From positions 1,240,001 through 1,304,000 of the forward strand of contig NZ_MPZV01000001.1 in assembly GCF_002020355.1 (NCBI RefSeq): a stretch of 64,000 bases of DNA, read 5' to 3'. The notes under the pieces were generated by a model. It was not told where the DNA came from. It saw only the letters and a program-made list of their open reading frames with translations, and did no database searches. The position numbers and the translations under genes were made by a program. Shown here one piece after another: positions 53,989 through 62,700 of the stretch; positions within the stretch are counted from its first letter, which is position 1, and each line of letters opens with the position of its first letter. The DNA comes from Thioclava sediminum. GTDB taxonomy: Bacteria; Pseudomonadota; Alphaproteobacteria; Rhodobacterales; Rhodobacteraceae.

Positions 53989-55209
53989 TCAGACTTCCGG
54001 AGAGTAATCAGAGAGGAACGCGGCCAAAGCAGAGACCGCCTGCCCCATATCCCCGGCACTCGCATATTCGGCCGGGTTGTGGCTGATCCCGCCTTTGCAG
54101 CGCAAAAACAGCATCGCGATCGGACAGAGATCAGCCATGGCGGAGGCGTCATGCGTCGCTCCCGACGGCAGCTCGGGCGCGGGCGCTCCGATCGTGTCGC
54201 GCACGGCTGCGGCGAGCCCTTCTCGCAGCCCTGCATCGCAGGCTTGGGCGGGTTGGGCATAGGTCTTCTCAATCTCGATCTGCGTCGCCGTGGCCTCGGC
54301 GATCTGCGCGCAGAGCGGGCTGAGCGCCGCGCCCATCGCGGTGCGGGCCGGGTCTTCGGCGGCGCGGATCTCGATGGTCAGATCGACCCGCGCGGGGATC
54401 GCGTTGACCACGTTGGGCGAGACATCGAGCTGCCCGACCGTCGCCCGGATACCTTGATCGCGCGCCATGTCATGCACGCCGCGCACCAGGTCCGAGGCCG
54501 CCAGCAGCGCGTCGTGGCGCATCTCCATCGGCACCGTGCCCGCATGTCCCGCCTCGCCGGTGATCGTGACGCGATGCCGCTCGATCCCGGAAATCGCGGT
54601 GACGACGCCGAGCGACTTGTCCGCGGCTTCGAGCACCGGGCCTTGCTCGATATGCAGCTCCAGATAACCTGCGACCGTGGCCGGGTAGCGCGCCAACGCC
54701 GCCGTGCCTTCTGGATCGCCACCAAAGGCCTTGAGCGCCGCGCCAAGGCTTACGCCCGCCTTGTCCACCATCGCGAAAACGCCTTGGTCGAGCGTGCCCG
54801 CCAACGCGCGCGGCCCGATCAGCGCGGTCGGGAAACGCACGCCCTCCTCATCGGCGAAGGCCAGCACCTCGACGGAAAATGGCAGCGCGCGATCGCCAAG
54901 CGCTTCGAGCGCGAGGCATCCCAGCGCCACCCCCATGATCCCGTCGAACGCACCGCCATGACGCACGCTGTCCTGATGCGAGCCGATCAGCAGCGTGGGC
55001 GCACCCGCAGGCCCCGCGCGCCGCCCGATCAGCGTGCCCGCCGCATCGCGCGTAACCGTGCAGCCCGCCTGATCCATCCAACCCGCGATGATCTCCAGCG
55101 CCGCCTTATGCTCGGGACCGAACGGCAACCGGGTCACGCCGGGACCGGGCTCGGAGGCTTTCGCGATCGTCTCCAGCCGCTCTTGTGCAACTGCACCCCA
55201 GTCCTGCAT
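53989..55209 (-). CDS. M20-family Zn-dependent amidohydrolase (allantoate/N-carbamoyl amino acid hydrolase type)
   Basis: A 406-residue metallo-amidohydrolase: metal ligands in IGSHQDSVRHGG and AFADEEGVRF, the family hallmark YLELHIEQGPVLE, dimer-domain residues GEAGHAGTVPM, and SGATHDA near the end. The hydrolases AllC, HyuC and ureidopropionase share this pattern; the substrate is a ureido or carbamoyl acid. The start has GAGGTAATGCC in front and lies close to the palindrome at 55220-55239. Likely controlled by the divergent GntR regulator. Confidence 0.88.
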   Translation of the reverse strand: MQDWGAVAQERLETIAKASEPGPGVTRLPFGPEHKAALEIIAGWMDQAGCTVTRDAAGTLIGRRAGPAGAPTLLIGSHQDSVRHGGAFDGIMGVALGCLALEALGDRALPFSVEVLAFADEEGVRFPTALIGPRALAGTLDQGVFAMVDKAGVSLGAALKAFGGDPEGTAALARYPATVAGYLELHIEQGPVLEAADKSLGVVTAISGIERHRVTITGEAGHAGTVPMEMRHDALLAASDLVRGVHDMARDQGIRATVGQLDVSPNVVNAIPARVDLTIEIRAAEDPARTAMGAALSPLCAQIAEATATQIEIEKTYAQPAQACDAGLREGLAAAVRDTIGAPAPELPSGATHDASAMADLCPIAMLFLRCKGGISHNPAEYASAGDMGQAVSALAAFLSDYSPEV

Positions 55210-55219
55210 GGCATTACCT

Positions 55220-55239
55220 CTATTTATCATGATAAATAG
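55220..55239. promoter_or_regulatory. Operator 1 of the FadR-type regulator (perfect 20-bp palindrome)
   Basis: CTATTTATCATGATAAATAG is its own reverse complement. It lies between the divergent amidohydrolase and regulator genes. The core TTATCATGATAA recurs at 56985-56996. Confidence 0.8.
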
Positions 55240-55281
55240 CTATCTACTCTTTTGATGCGAATTGGTCTAGGAGAAACGCCA

Positions 55282-56061
55282 GTGAGTTTCCCCTCAAGAG
55301 ATCCGATGCCCCGCAAACCCGCCACCGAACCCAAGCGCTCTCGCCCCGCCCGCGTGGCCGATCAAATCAAGGACTGGGTGGTCGCGCAGCGCTTGAAGAA
55401 GGGCGACCGCCTGCCCGGCGAGGCGGAGATGATAGACCGGTTCGGCATGGCGAAGGGCACGATCCGCGAGGCGATGCGGCTGCTGGAGGCGCAGGGGCTG
55501 GTGACCACGCGCACAGGGCCGGGCGGCGGGTCCTTCGTGGGCGAGGTCAGCGAGGAACGCGCCCGGGCGCTGCTGGGAAACTACTTCTATTTCAAGGACC
55601 TGACGGTCGCCGACATCTACCAGATCCGCCGCGCGCTGGAGCCCGAAGTGGCTGCGAGCCTTGCCGGAAAGCTCTCGGAGGCGGATCTGGCCGAGCTGGA
55701 GGCGCTGGTCTCGCAATATGCCGCCCCCGCCGCCACGCCCGAGGAAGAGCGCGAGCAGCATGTGGATTCCCTGAAATTCCACGCGGTGCTGGCGCGGCAT
55801 TCCGACAATGCGCTGCTCGCCTTCCTGATCCGCTTCATGGCACAGATCCTGTCGGACCTGACGGTGTATCGCAAACTCTACGCACCCCATAACCATGAGC
55901 TGTGGGAGAGCGGGCGTAACCACCAGATCGCCTTGATCGCCGCGCTGCGTGAGGGCCGTGCCGAGGATGCCCGCACGATCATGGCCGACCACATGGCCAC
56001 CGCCCAGCGCTTCATGGAAGCGCAGGAGGCCGAGGTGATGAAACGCTTCATCGCCGAGTGA
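55282..56061 (+). CDS. GntR-family (FadR-type) regulator of the amidohydrolase/peptide ABC locus
   Basis: A 259-residue regulator. GTG start chosen because AGGAGA lies 7 bases ahead; the upstream ATG (55255) has no ribosome site. Winged helix at about 20-85 (VADQIKDWVVAQRLKKGDRLPGE, GTIREAMRLLEAQG), then a FadR-like FCD domain with YQIRRALEPEVAAS, DSLKFHAVLARHS, and HNHELWESGRNHQIAL. Two near-identical palindromes flank the locus, so it probably represses the amidohydrolase, DUF1028 and ABC genes until an inducer binds. Confidence 0.85.
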   Translation: MSFPSRDPMPRKPATEPKRSRPARVADQIKDWVVAQRLKKGDRLPGEAEMIDRFGMAKGTIREAMRLLEAQGLVTTRTGPGGGSFVGEVSEERARALLGNYFYFKDLTVADIYQIRRALEPEVAASLAGKLSEADLAELEALVSQYAAPAATPEEEREQHVDSLKFHAVLARHSDNALLAFLIRFMAQILSDLTVYRKLYAPHNHELWESGRNHQIALIAALREGRAEDARTIMADHMATAQRFMEAQEAEVMKRFIAE

Positions 56062-56245
56062 GGCGGTCTTTCGCACCGAGGGCCGCGCCCGAGCCTCGGG
56101 CGGGCGCTTCGCGACGCGTGTGGCTTAGCGATTTATCTCGCAAACCTGAAAATCGGTGATGCATGCGCCGACGCCGCCAGTGCGCCCTCCCGTGGGGAGG
56201 GTCCGGCGCGGCCCGGGGCTGGTCGCCCCGCGCCAAGTTTAAATC

Positions 56246-56953
56246 TCACTCCGTCCCGGTCTCGGGCAGCGGGAGCGCTTCGGGCTCCACCAGATCGGGG
56301 GCGCGATAGGGATCGTCGAGGGTCGGCACGACGCGGGTCCAGCCGTAATAGGGCTCGGCCCGGGCGGCGGCGAGCAGGTCAGACAAATCCTCGAGCGGTT
56401 TGGCCGAGCGGTCGATGCGCAAGGTGAGCGGCGTCGTCGCGCGCGAGGCTACCAGCAGCGCCGCCGAGAGAAGCCCACGGCTGTCGCCCCCCGCCTGCGC
56501 GCCAGCGACCAGCGCCGCCATCAGCCGGTCGGGCATCGGGCCCTGTGTGGAGAGGTAAGTATCGCGCACCGCCACGATCACCGACCAATCGGCGAGCATA
56601 TTGCCCGAAACCACGAGGCCCGGCCCCTCCAGCGCGCCACAGACCGGCACCGACATCTCGCCGGTGAAATGCCCCGTGCGCCCGCGCAGGTCGATGGCGG
56701 CGAGTTGGCGGTGGGCGCGTCCGGTATCCGAGCCTGTCACCTCGGCCACGGCGTCGGGCGCGGACATCCCCGCCTTCATCTTCCCCAGCACATCCTCGCC
56801 CCAGAGCGTCGAAGGCGCGGTGCCCTGACTGGCCGAGAGGCCCGAATCTGCTCCTCCGCGCAGCACCCAGCCGCCGACGCAGAGGCTGCCCGTCATGGCC
56901 GCCCCGCCATGGGTGCCTGTTTTTTCGTCATATGCCAGGATTGAAACCGTCAC
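56246..56953 (-). CDS. DUF1028 family protein (Ntn-hydrolase-like)
   Basis: A 235-residue cytosolic protein: MTVSILAYDEKTGTHGGAAM start, VLRGGADSGLSASQGTAPSTLWGEDVL, and RQLAAIDLRGRTGHFTGE, the DUF1028 fingerprint of a putative Ntn-type amidase. It is divergent to the peptide-type binding protein gene, with the second palindrome between them. DUF1028 proteins accompany peptide-type importers and amidohydrolases in many genomes; the reaction is not defined. Confidence 0.82.
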   Translation of the reverse strand: MTVSILAYDEKTGTHGGAAMTGSLCVGGWVLRGGADSGLSASQGTAPSTLWGEDVLGKMKAGMSAPDAVAEVTGSDTGRAHRQLAAIDLRGRTGHFTGEMSVPVCGALEGPGLVVSGNMLADWSVIVAVRDTYLSTQGPMPDRLMAALVAGAQAGGDSRGLLSAALLVASRATTPLTLRIDRSAKPLEDLSDLLAAARAEPYYGWTRVVPTLDDPYRAPDLVEPEALPLPETGTE

Positions 56954-56984
56954 GGCGGAACTCCGTTAATCTGCGCTCTTGCAT

Positions 56985-56996
56985 TTATCATGATAA
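56985..56996. promoter_or_regulatory. Operator 2 of the FadR-type regulator
   Basis: TTATCATGATAA, the same core as in 55220-55239, in the divergent region between the DUF1028 and ABC binding-protein genes. Confidence 0.75.
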
Positions 56997-57054
56997 TTTG
57001 CCCTCATGCAATCATCACCAATAAAAATCAGCCATGCTGAACAGGAGAGGTACT

Positions 57055-58644
57055 ATGGCAAAACTCACCCTTACGCGGCGCGGTCTTCTGATCTCGGGCG
57101 TGGCGACGGGCGTCCTGATGGGAACCGGTCTGCCTTCGATGGCGGCGACCCCGCCCGGCGTTCTGGTCGTCGGCCAGATCGCGGAGCCCAAGGCGCTCGA
57201 CCCGGCGGCGGTCACCGCCGTGAACGACTTCCGCATTCTGATGAATCTCTATGACGGGCTGGTGCGCTACAAATCCGGCACGCTCGAAGTCGAACCGGCC
57301 CTTGCCGAGAGCTGGGACATCTCGGATGACGGCAAGACCTACACCTTCCACCTGCGTCAGGGCGTGAAGTTCCATGACGGGTCCGATTTCGACGCCGAGG
57401 CGGTGAAGTTCAACTTCGAGCGGATGCTCGACGAGAACCACCCCTATTATCACACCGGCCCCTTCCCGCTCGCCTTCTTCTTCTCGAGCGTGGACACGAT
57501 CGACGCAAAAGACCCGCAGACCGTGGTCTTCACCCTGAAAGAACCCTATGCGCCTTTCCTGTCGAACCTCGCCTATCCGACGGGGCTGATCGTCTCGCCG
57601 ACGGCAGTGAAGAAATTCGACAAGGATTTCGGCCGCAACCCGGTCGGCACCGGTCCCTTCACCTTCAAGGAATGGCGCCCGAACGAGGCCGTCGTGGTCG
57701 AGGGCAACCCGGATTACTGGGACACGCCCACCTCACTCAAGGCGGTGATCTTCCGCCCGATCACGGATGCCAATACCCGCGTGGCCGAGATGCTGGCGGG
57801 CGGGATCGACCTGATGGTCGAGGTGCCGCCCGTGGCGCTCAAGGAGTTCCAGAACGACAAGTATCACCTTGTCGAGCAGGCCGGGCCGCATCTTTGGTTC
57901 CTGATCCTCGATTGCGCCAAGGGGCCGTTCAAGGACAAGAAGGCCCGTCAGGCCGCGAACTACGCGATCAACAAGGAAGCGATCGTCAACGACGTGCTCG
58001 AAGGGACGGCGACCGTGGCCAACGGCCCGACGCCCGCCGCCTTCGCCTGGGCGCATGACGATACCCTCGCCCCCTACCCCTACGACCCGGAAAAAGCCAA
58101 GGCGCTCCTGAAAGAGGCCGGCGTGGTCGAGGGCACGGAAGTGACCTTCTACGTCACCGATGGCGGCTCGGGGATGCTCGACCCGGTGGCGATGGGCACG
58201 GCCATTCAGGCCGACCTGAAAGCCGTGGGGCTGAACGCCAAGATCGAGACCTTCGAGTGGAACACCTTCCTCGGCAAAGTGAACCCGGGACTCGACTCGA
58301 ACGGACAACATGTCGACATGGCCGAGATGGCGTGGATGACGAACGATCCCGACACCCTGCCCTATCTCGCGCTGCGCACCGATGCCTGGCCCGACAAGGG
58401 CGGCTTCAACTCGGGCTATTACTCGAACCCCGAGGTCGACAAGCTGCTCGAAGAGGCGCGCACCGCGACCGATCAGTCCAAGCGCGCCGAGCTCTACAAG
58501 AAGATGCAGCAGATCGTGCATGACGACGCGCCTTGGGTCTTCGTGGCGAACTGGAAGCAGAACGCGGTGACCAACGACAAAGTGTCGGACTTCACGCTGC
58601 AGCCCTCGTTCTTCCTGCTCCTCAAGGACGTGACGAAGGCCTGA
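57055..58644 (+). CDS. Peptide/oligopeptide-type ABC binding protein (SBP family 5)
   Basis: A 529-residue periplasmic protein with a Tat-type signal (LTRRGLLISGVATG). Family-5 pattern: AEPKALDPAAVTAVNDFRILMNLYDGL, WDISDDGKTYTFHLRQGVKFHDG, NPVGTGPFTFKEW. The start has AGGAGAGGT at the right distance. It is followed by a terminator-like hairpin that would lower expression of the membrane parts. The ligand might be the ureido or amide compound processed by the two hydrolases of the locus. Confidence 0.88.
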   Translation: MAKLTLTRRGLLISGVATGVLMGTGLPSMAATPPGVLVVGQIAEPKALDPAAVTAVNDFRILMNLYDGLVRYKSGTLEVEPALAESWDISDDGKTYTFHLRQGVKFHDGSDFDAEAVKFNFERMLDENHPYYHTGPFPLAFFFSSVDTIDAKDPQTVVFTLKEPYAPFLSNLAYPTGLIVSPTAVKKFDKDFGRNPVGTGPFTFKEWRPNEAVVVEGNPDYWDTPTSLKAVIFRPITDANTRVAEMLAGGIDLMVEVPPVALKEFQNDKYHLVEQAGPHLWFLILDCAKGPFKDKKARQAANYAINKEAIVNDVLEGTATVANGPTPAAFAWAHDDTLAPYPYDPEKAKALLKEAGVVEGTEVTFYVTDGGSGMLDPVAMGTAIQADLKAVGLNAKIETFEWNTFLGKVNPGLDSNGQHVDMAEMAWMTNDPDTLPYLALRTDAWPDKGGFNSGYYSNPEVDKLLEEARTATDQSKRAELYKKMQQIVHDDAPWVFVANWKQNAVTNDKVSDFTLQPSFFLLLKDVTKA

Positions 58645-58653
58645 TCCTTCCGG

Positions 58654-58690
58654 GTGCGCGGGCCGCGACAGGCCCGCGCACTCTTTTTTT
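58654..58690 (+). terminator. Intra-operon terminator/attenuator
   Basis: GTGCGCGGGCC (58654-58664), loop GCGACA, GGCCCGCGCAC (58671-58681), then TCTTTTTTT. A strong terminator just after the binding-protein gene and before its permease gene, a usual device to keep the binding protein in excess. Confidence 0.85.
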
Positions 58691-58721
58691 CATCATTTGC
58701 GCGTCACCCAAAGGGAGACCA

Positions 58722-59669
58722 ATGGGCAGCTATATCCTCAAACGGCTCTTGCTGGCGGTGCCGGTGATCTTCGGGATCACGGTGATCGTCTTTCTGATCA
58801 TGGCGATGATCCCGGGCGACCCGGCGACCGCGATCTTGGGCAGCTATGCCACGCCCGAGAACGTGGCGCGTCTGAACCGCGATCTAGGTCTCGATCAGCC
58901 CTTGGTGGCGCGCTATTTCATCTGGCTGGGGAACATGCTCCACGGCGATTTCGGCCAGAGCTTCTCGCTCAACCGCCCCGTGATCGACGAGGTGCTGGAG
59001 CGGTTCAACAACACCCTGATCCTTGCGGGCACCTCCTTCGTTCTCTGCACGGTGTTCGGCATTCTCGCAGGCGTGGTTTCGGCCGCGCGTCAATATGGCT
59101 TCGCCGACAAGGCGATCACCTTCGTGGTGCTGCTGGGCATTTCGATCCCGTCCTTCTTCCTCGGGATGATGATGATCCTGATCTTCGCGGTGGACCTGCA
59201 ATGGCTGCCGGTCTCGGGTATGTATGCGATCTATGGCGGCGGCGACCTGCCCGACCTGCTCCATCACCTGACGATGCCCGCGCTGGCGTTGGCGGTGGTG
59301 GCGACCGGCGTGGTGGCGCGGCTGTCGCGCTCGGCCATGCTGGAGGTGCTACGACAGGATTTCATCCGCACCGCGCGGGCCAAGGGCGTGAAAGAGGGCC
59401 GCGTGATCTGGGGCCATGCCCTGCGCGCGGCGATGGTCTCGATCATCCCGGTGCTCGGCATTCAGGCGGGCTTCGTGCTGTCGGGTGCGGTCTATATCGA
59501 GATCGTCTTCCAGTGGCCCGGCATCGGGCGGATGCTGGTCGATGCGATCTTGCAGCGTGACATCCTGCTGGTGCAGGGCGGCGTGGTCTTCGTGGCCGCC
59601 TGCTACGTCATTTTCAACATCATCGTCGATGTCGCCCAGAGCCTTCTGGACCCGAGGATCAAGACATGA
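58722..59669 (+). CDS. Peptide-type ABC permease (DppB-like)
   Basis: A 315-residue inner-membrane permease: MGSYILKRLLLAVPVIFGITVIVFL, the DppB-like LIPxDP-type MIPGDPATAILG, and the coupling motif FIRTARAKGVKEGRVIWGHALR. RBS AAGGGAGACC. Overlaps the fused permease/ATPase gene by ATGA. Confidence 0.9.
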   Translation: MGSYILKRLLLAVPVIFGITVIVFLIMAMIPGDPATAILGSYATPENVARLNRDLGLDQPLVARYFIWLGNMLHGDFGQSFSLNRPVIDEVLERFNNTLILAGTSFVLCTVFGILAGVVSAARQYGFADKAITFVVLLGISIPSFFLGMMMILIFAVDLQWLPVSGMYAIYGGGDLPDLLHHLTMPALALAVVATGVVARLSRSAMLEVLRQDFIRTARAKGVKEGRVIWGHALRAAMVSIIPVLGIQAGFVLSGAVYIEIVFQWPGIGRMLVDAILQRDILLVQGGVVFVAACYVIFNIIVDVAQSLLDPRIKT

Positions 59670-61552
59670 GCGCGTTCTTCAAACTACTCGCGCGCAACCG
59701 GCTGGCGCTGGGTGGGCTGATCGTGATGGGGCTGGTGGTGGCTCTGGCGCTGATCACGCCGCTGCTGCCGCTCGTCGATCCGGATGCGACGAACACCGCG
59801 AACCGCTTCCTGCCGCCGTTTTCCGACGGCGCGTTGCTGGGCACCGATGCGCTGGGGCGCGATCTGCTGTCGCGGCTCTTGTGGGGCACGCGGCTGTCGC
59901 TCGCCGTGGGCTTTGCCGCCGCGCTCTTCGCGGCTGTCGCGGGCGCGGCAGTCGGCATCATTGCGGGCTTCTATGGCGGGCGCACCGACAACATCATCAT
60001 GCGCGCCGTCGATATGCTGATGGCCTTCCCCTATATCCTGCTGGCGCTCGCGATCGTCGCGGCTCTCGGTCCCGGCCTCGTGAACGCGCTGATCGCGGTC
60101 TCGGTCGTGAACATCCCCTTCTTCGCACGCAACATTCGCGGCATCACGGTGGGGCTTGCCAATAAGGAATTCGTGGATGCGGCGAAGCTTGCGGGCATGT
60201 CCAATGCGCGCATCATCACCTCGGAAATCCTGCCCAACGTGGTGCCCGTCATCGTGATCGCGATGTCCACCACGATCGGCTGGATGATCCTCGAGACGGC
60301 GGGCCTGAGCTTCCTCGGCCTCGGCTCGCAGCCACCGCAGGCCGATCTCGGGAGCATGCTGGGCGAGGCGCGCTCGGCGCTGATCACCAACCCGCATACC
60401 TCGGTCATCCCCGGCATCATGATCCTGATCATCGTGATGAGCATCAACCTGCTGGGCGACGGCGTGCGCGACGCGCTCGACCCGCGGCTGAAATCAGGCG
60501 CACTGAGCCGTCCGATGGCCGCGACCCGCGTGGACCGCAAACACACCCCCGCGCCGGAAGCCCGGACAGAGGGAATCTTGAGCCTCGAGAACCTGCGCAC
60601 CGAATTCCACGTCAAAGACCGCATTTACAAGGCGGTGTCCGGTGTCTCGCTCTCGGTCAAACCCGGCGAATGCCTCGGCGTGATCGGCGAGTCCGGCTCG
60701 GGCAAATCGGTCACGGCGCTGTCGATCATGGGGCTCGTCGCCTCGCCCCCCGGCGTCATCACCGGCGGGGCCGCGCGGCTTGAGGGGCGCGACATGATTG
60801 GCGCGCGCTATGGCGATCTGAGAACCCTGCGCGGCCGCCGCGTCGCCTATATCTTTCAGGATCCGCTGGCGACGCTGCACCCGCTCTACAAGGTCGGCGA
60901 TCAACTGGTGGAGGCAATCTCCAGCCATCGCGCGATCTCGAAATCCGAAGGTCGTGCAAAGGCCATCGAGCTGCTGAAATCCGTGCGCATTCCCAATGCC
61001 GAGGAGCGCGTTGACAGCTACCCGCACGAGATGTCGGGCGGGATGCGCCAGCGCGTCGGCATCGCGATGGCGCTGGCCAACGACCCAGACGTGATCATCG
61101 CGGACGAGCCCACCACCGCGCTCGACGTGACGGTGCAGGCGCAGATCCTCTCGCTGCTCGACGATCTGCGGCGCGAGCGCGGCCTCGCCATCGTCTTCAT
61201 CACCCATGATTTCGGCGTGGTGGCGCAGCTGTGCGACCGCGTAGCGGTGATGTATGCCGGCCGGATCGTCGAGGAAGGCCCGACGATGGAGATCCTGCGC
61301 GCGCCCGCCCACCCCTACACGGCGCGGCTGATCGCCTGCGTGCCCGAACTCGGCGCGGGCAAACGCAAGCTGGAGGCGATCCCGGGCCTGCCGCCCTCGG
61401 TCGATGCGCTGCCCGCAGGCTGCGCTTTCGCCGATCGCTGCCTTAAGGCGCAACCGTCGTGCAAAGAAGGCGAGATACTGCTCGAAGGGACCGGATCGCG
61501 CGCCGTGCGCTGCCTCTACCCCGAGCTCTCTCTCTCGAAGGAAACCGCATGA
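59666..61552 (+). CDS. Fused peptide-type ABC permease (DppC-like) and ATPase (DppD-like)
   Basis: A 628-residue fusion. Residues about 1-275 are a DppC permease ([20 protein letters not shown]; coupling motif [23 protein letters not shown]). Residues about 310-628 are a DppD-type ATPase with Walker A GESGSGKS, signature [15 protein letters not shown] and Walker [13 protein letters not shown], ending in the Cys-rich oligopeptide ATPase tail ([15 protein letters not shown]). The linker holds [13 protein letters not shown]. Such fusions are known but not the rule. Confidence 0.9.
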   Translation: MSAFFKLLARNRLALGGLIVMGLVVALALITPLLPLVDPDATNTANRFLPPFSDGALLGTDALGRDLLSRLLWGTRLSLAVGFAAALFAAVAGAAVGIIAGFYGGRTDNIIMRAVDMLMAFPYILLALAIVAALGPGLVNALIAVSVVNIPFFARNIRGITVGLANKEFVDAAKLAGMSNARIITSEILPNVVPVIVIAMSTTIGWMILETAGLSFLGLGSQPPQADLGSMLGEARSALITNPHTSVIPGIMILIIVMSINLLGDGVRDALDPRLKSGALSRPMAATRVDRKHTPAPEARTEGILSLENLRTEFHVKDRIYKAVSGVSLSVKPGECLGVIGESGSGKSVTALSIMGLVASPPGVITGGAARLEGRDMIGARYGDLRTLRGRRVAYIFQDPLATLHPLYKVGDQLVEAISSHRAISKSEGRAKAIELLKSVRIPNAEERVDSYPHEMSGGMRQRVGIAMALANDPDVIIADEPTTALDVTVQAQILSLLDDLRRERGLAIVFITHDFGVVAQLCDRVAVMYAGRIVEEGPTMEILRAPAHPYTARLIACVPELGAGKRKLEAIPGLPPSVDALPAGCAFADRCLKAQPSCKEGEILLEGTGSRAVRCLYPELSLSKETA

Positions 61553-62517
61553 GCATCGCCCTGCAAATCACCGACCTGTCGAAAACCTTTCCCGTCGGCA
61601 AGAAGCTGTTCGGCGGCGCGACCGGCGGGGTGAAAGCCGTGCATCCGATGACGCTCTCGGTCCAGACGGGCGAGACGCTGGGGATCGTGGGCGAGTCCGG
61701 CTGCGGCAAGTCCACGCTGGCGCGGATGCTGGTGGGCCTCCTGCCCGCGACGACCGGCACGATCGAAATAGAGGGCTCGGCGCTTGATAACGCCGATCCG
61801 GCCGAGTTCGGCAAGCGCATCCAATATGTCTTTCAGGACCCGATCTCGAGCCTCAACCCGCGCAAGACGATCCGGCAGATCATGGATGCGCCCTTGAAGC
61901 TGCTGCACGGGATGGACCGCAAGGCGCGCGAGAAGCGTATCCTCGAGATTTTCGACAGCGTGAACCTGCGCGCCGATTTCCTCGACCGCTACCCGCATGA
62001 GTTCTCGGGTGGTCAGGCGCAGCGCATCGGCATCGCGCGGGCGCTGGCGGCGCAGGCGCGCATCCTGATCCTCGATGAACCCGTCTCGGCGCTCGACGTG
62101 TCGGTGCAGGCGCAGGTGCTGAACCTGCTGGCCGATCTGAAACGCGAATTCGGCCTGACGTACCTTTTCATCAGTCACGATCTCGCGGTGGTCGAGGCGG
62201 TCAGCGACCGCATCGCGGTGCTGTATTTCGGCTCGGTGGTCGAGGAAGGGCGGGCCGAGGAAATCTTCGCCCATCCGCGCCACCCCTACACGAAGCTACT
62301 GGCCGAAAGCGCGCCGGTCGTGGGGCGTGCGCTGTCCGACCCCGAAGACGGGCACGCGGAATTGCCGAACCCGCTCGACCCGCCACCCGGGTGCGCATTC
62401 GCGATGCGGTGCCCCTACGCGACCGACAAATGCCGGGACGCGGCTCCCGAGCTCGAACAGATCGGTGACGATCAACGGGTCGCCTGCTTCCACCCCTTGC
62501 CTGCCGGGCCCCTCTGA
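61549..62517 (+). CDS. Peptide-type ABC ATPase (DppF-like)
   Basis: A 322-residue ATPase: Walker A GESGCGKST, Q-loop YVFQDPISSLNPR, signature FSGGQAQRIGIARAL, Walker B ILILDEPVSALD, and the C-terminal Cys cluster (GCAFAMRCPYATDKC). Pairs with the ATPase domain of the fused protein. Start overlaps the fused gene by ATGA. Confidence 0.92.
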   Translation: MSIALQITDLSKTFPVGKKLFGGATGGVKAVHPMTLSVQTGETLGIVGESGCGKSTLARMLVGLLPATTGTIEIEGSALDNADPAEFGKRIQYVFQDPISSLNPRKTIRQIMDAPLKLLHGMDRKAREKRILEIFDSVNLRADFLDRYPHEFSGGQAQRIGIARALAAQARILILDEPVSALDVSVQAQVLNLLADLKREFGLTYLFISHDLAVVEAVSDRIAVLYFGSVVEEGRAEEIFAHPRHPYTKLLAESAPVVGRALSDPEDGHAELPNPLDPPPGCAFAMRCPYATDKCRDAAPELEQIGDDQRVACFHPLPAGPL

Positions 62518-62592
62518 CAATTGCCCGGAGCTTGGTGCGGCTACGGCGAAAGCCCGACTCCCGGCTCGAAGCCTCAAACTGTTCGAACGGCT

Positions 62593-62629
62593 GCGGGTAG
62601 GCGGAGGGCGGAGCAATCCGCCTACCCGC
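62593..62629 (+). terminator. Inverted repeat after the ABC operon, possible terminator
   Basis: GCGGGTAGGCGGA (62593-62605) pairs exactly with TCCGCCTACCCGC (62617-62629). No T-run follows at once, although CCCCTTTTCCCC comes 8 bases later. Confidence 0.5.
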
Positions 62630-62700
62630 GACCTTGCCCCTTTTCCCCGCCCGAGCAGGCGGCTATTGCTGGCAACCCGACCGCATCAGGAGACAGCCTT

